A stretch of 6,756 nt of DNA, taken from positions 1 through 6,756 of the forward strand of contig CAIKJM010000647.1 of NCBI GenBank assembly GCA_903827735.1. Reading direction: 5' to 3'. Positions within the stretch are counted from its first letter, which is position 1. Each line of letters begins with the position of its first letter. The position numbers and the translations under genes were made by a program. Positions 6,715 to 6,756 of the stretch are shown piece after piece. The notes beneath the pieces are model-generated. The model was not told the origin of the DNA. It made no database searches and worked only from the letters and a program-made list of their open reading frames with translations. The DNA comes from an uncultured Rhodanobacter sp. (lineage in GTDB: Bacteria > Pseudomonadota > Gammaproteobacteria > Xanthomonadales > Rhodanobacteraceae).

Positions 6715-6756
6715 AGATCGGAAGGCACACGTCTGAACTCCAGTCACGAATTCGTA
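6715..6756 (+). other. Illumina TruSeq adapter plus index, sequencing artefact
   Basis: From 6715 the sequence reads AGATCGGAAG, then GCACACGTCTGAACTCCAG and TCAC to 6747. This is the standard TruSeq read-through adapter with one A missing after AGATCGGAAG. Bases 6748-6755 are GAATTCGT, which I recall as the TruSeq HT i7 index D706, followed by A, the first base of the next adapter segment. This is not genomic DNA and should be trimmed. It shows that the window's right edge is an assembly end. Confidence 0.96.

Noticed and set aside
1..6756. Search for CRISPR arrays, tRNA/rRNA genes and insertion sequences
   Set aside because: No regularly spaced direct repeats, tRNA-like cloverleaf, rRNA motif, transposase or terminal inverted repeats were seen by eye.

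Overview
The window reads as a piece of a Gram-negative, probably proteobacterial, genome. It is moderately GC-rich by eye. The reasons are the gene content (TPR-sulfotransferases, an AspH-type hydroxylase, and a possible TonB-dependent receptor tail at the left edge) and the lack of any eukaryotic features. I cannot place it more precisely; Xanthomonadales/Steroidobacter-like gammaproteobacteria or sphingomonads are guesses from the type of cluster. The right end (6715-6756) is not biological. It is the Illumina TruSeq read-through adapter followed by an 8-base index, so the window ends at the end of an assembled contig and the last gene is cut there.

Layout, left to right. An open frame runs in from the left edge and stops at 254-256; its C-terminus looks like the last strands of a TonB-dependent receptor. 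A spacer with a stem-loop and a TATAAT box follows. Three genes then lie on the plus strand: a TPR protein with an aspartyl/asparaginyl beta-hydroxylase domain (355-1659), and two TPR-sulfotransferases (1870-3459 and 3481-5088). A 76-base convergent spacer with nested inverted repeats separates these from two minus-strand genes, transcribed from right to left: a third sulfotransferase whose N-terminus is lost at the contig end (5757-6714), overlapping by 23 bases a small prolyl-4-hydroxylase-like 2-oxoglutarate/Fe(II) oxygenase (5165-5779).

Working together (inference): all five complete or near-complete genes encode modifying enzymes of two chemistries, PAPS-dependent sulfation and 2OG-dependent hydroxylation. 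The three sulfotransferases keep the 5'-phosphosulfate loop, the Arg/Ser 3'-phosphate pair and an acidic residue at the position of the catalytic Glu of animal tyrosylprotein sulfotransferases. The hydroxylases belong to the AspH and prolyl-hydroxylase-like families, both of which can act on protein side chains. Three proteins carry TPR repeats, which usually bind peptides or proteins. The simplest joint reading is a cytoplasmic protein- or peptide-modification cassette. Its substrate is not visible in the window, unless it is the neighbouring receptor or a small peptide. A small-molecule or glycan substrate cannot be excluded.
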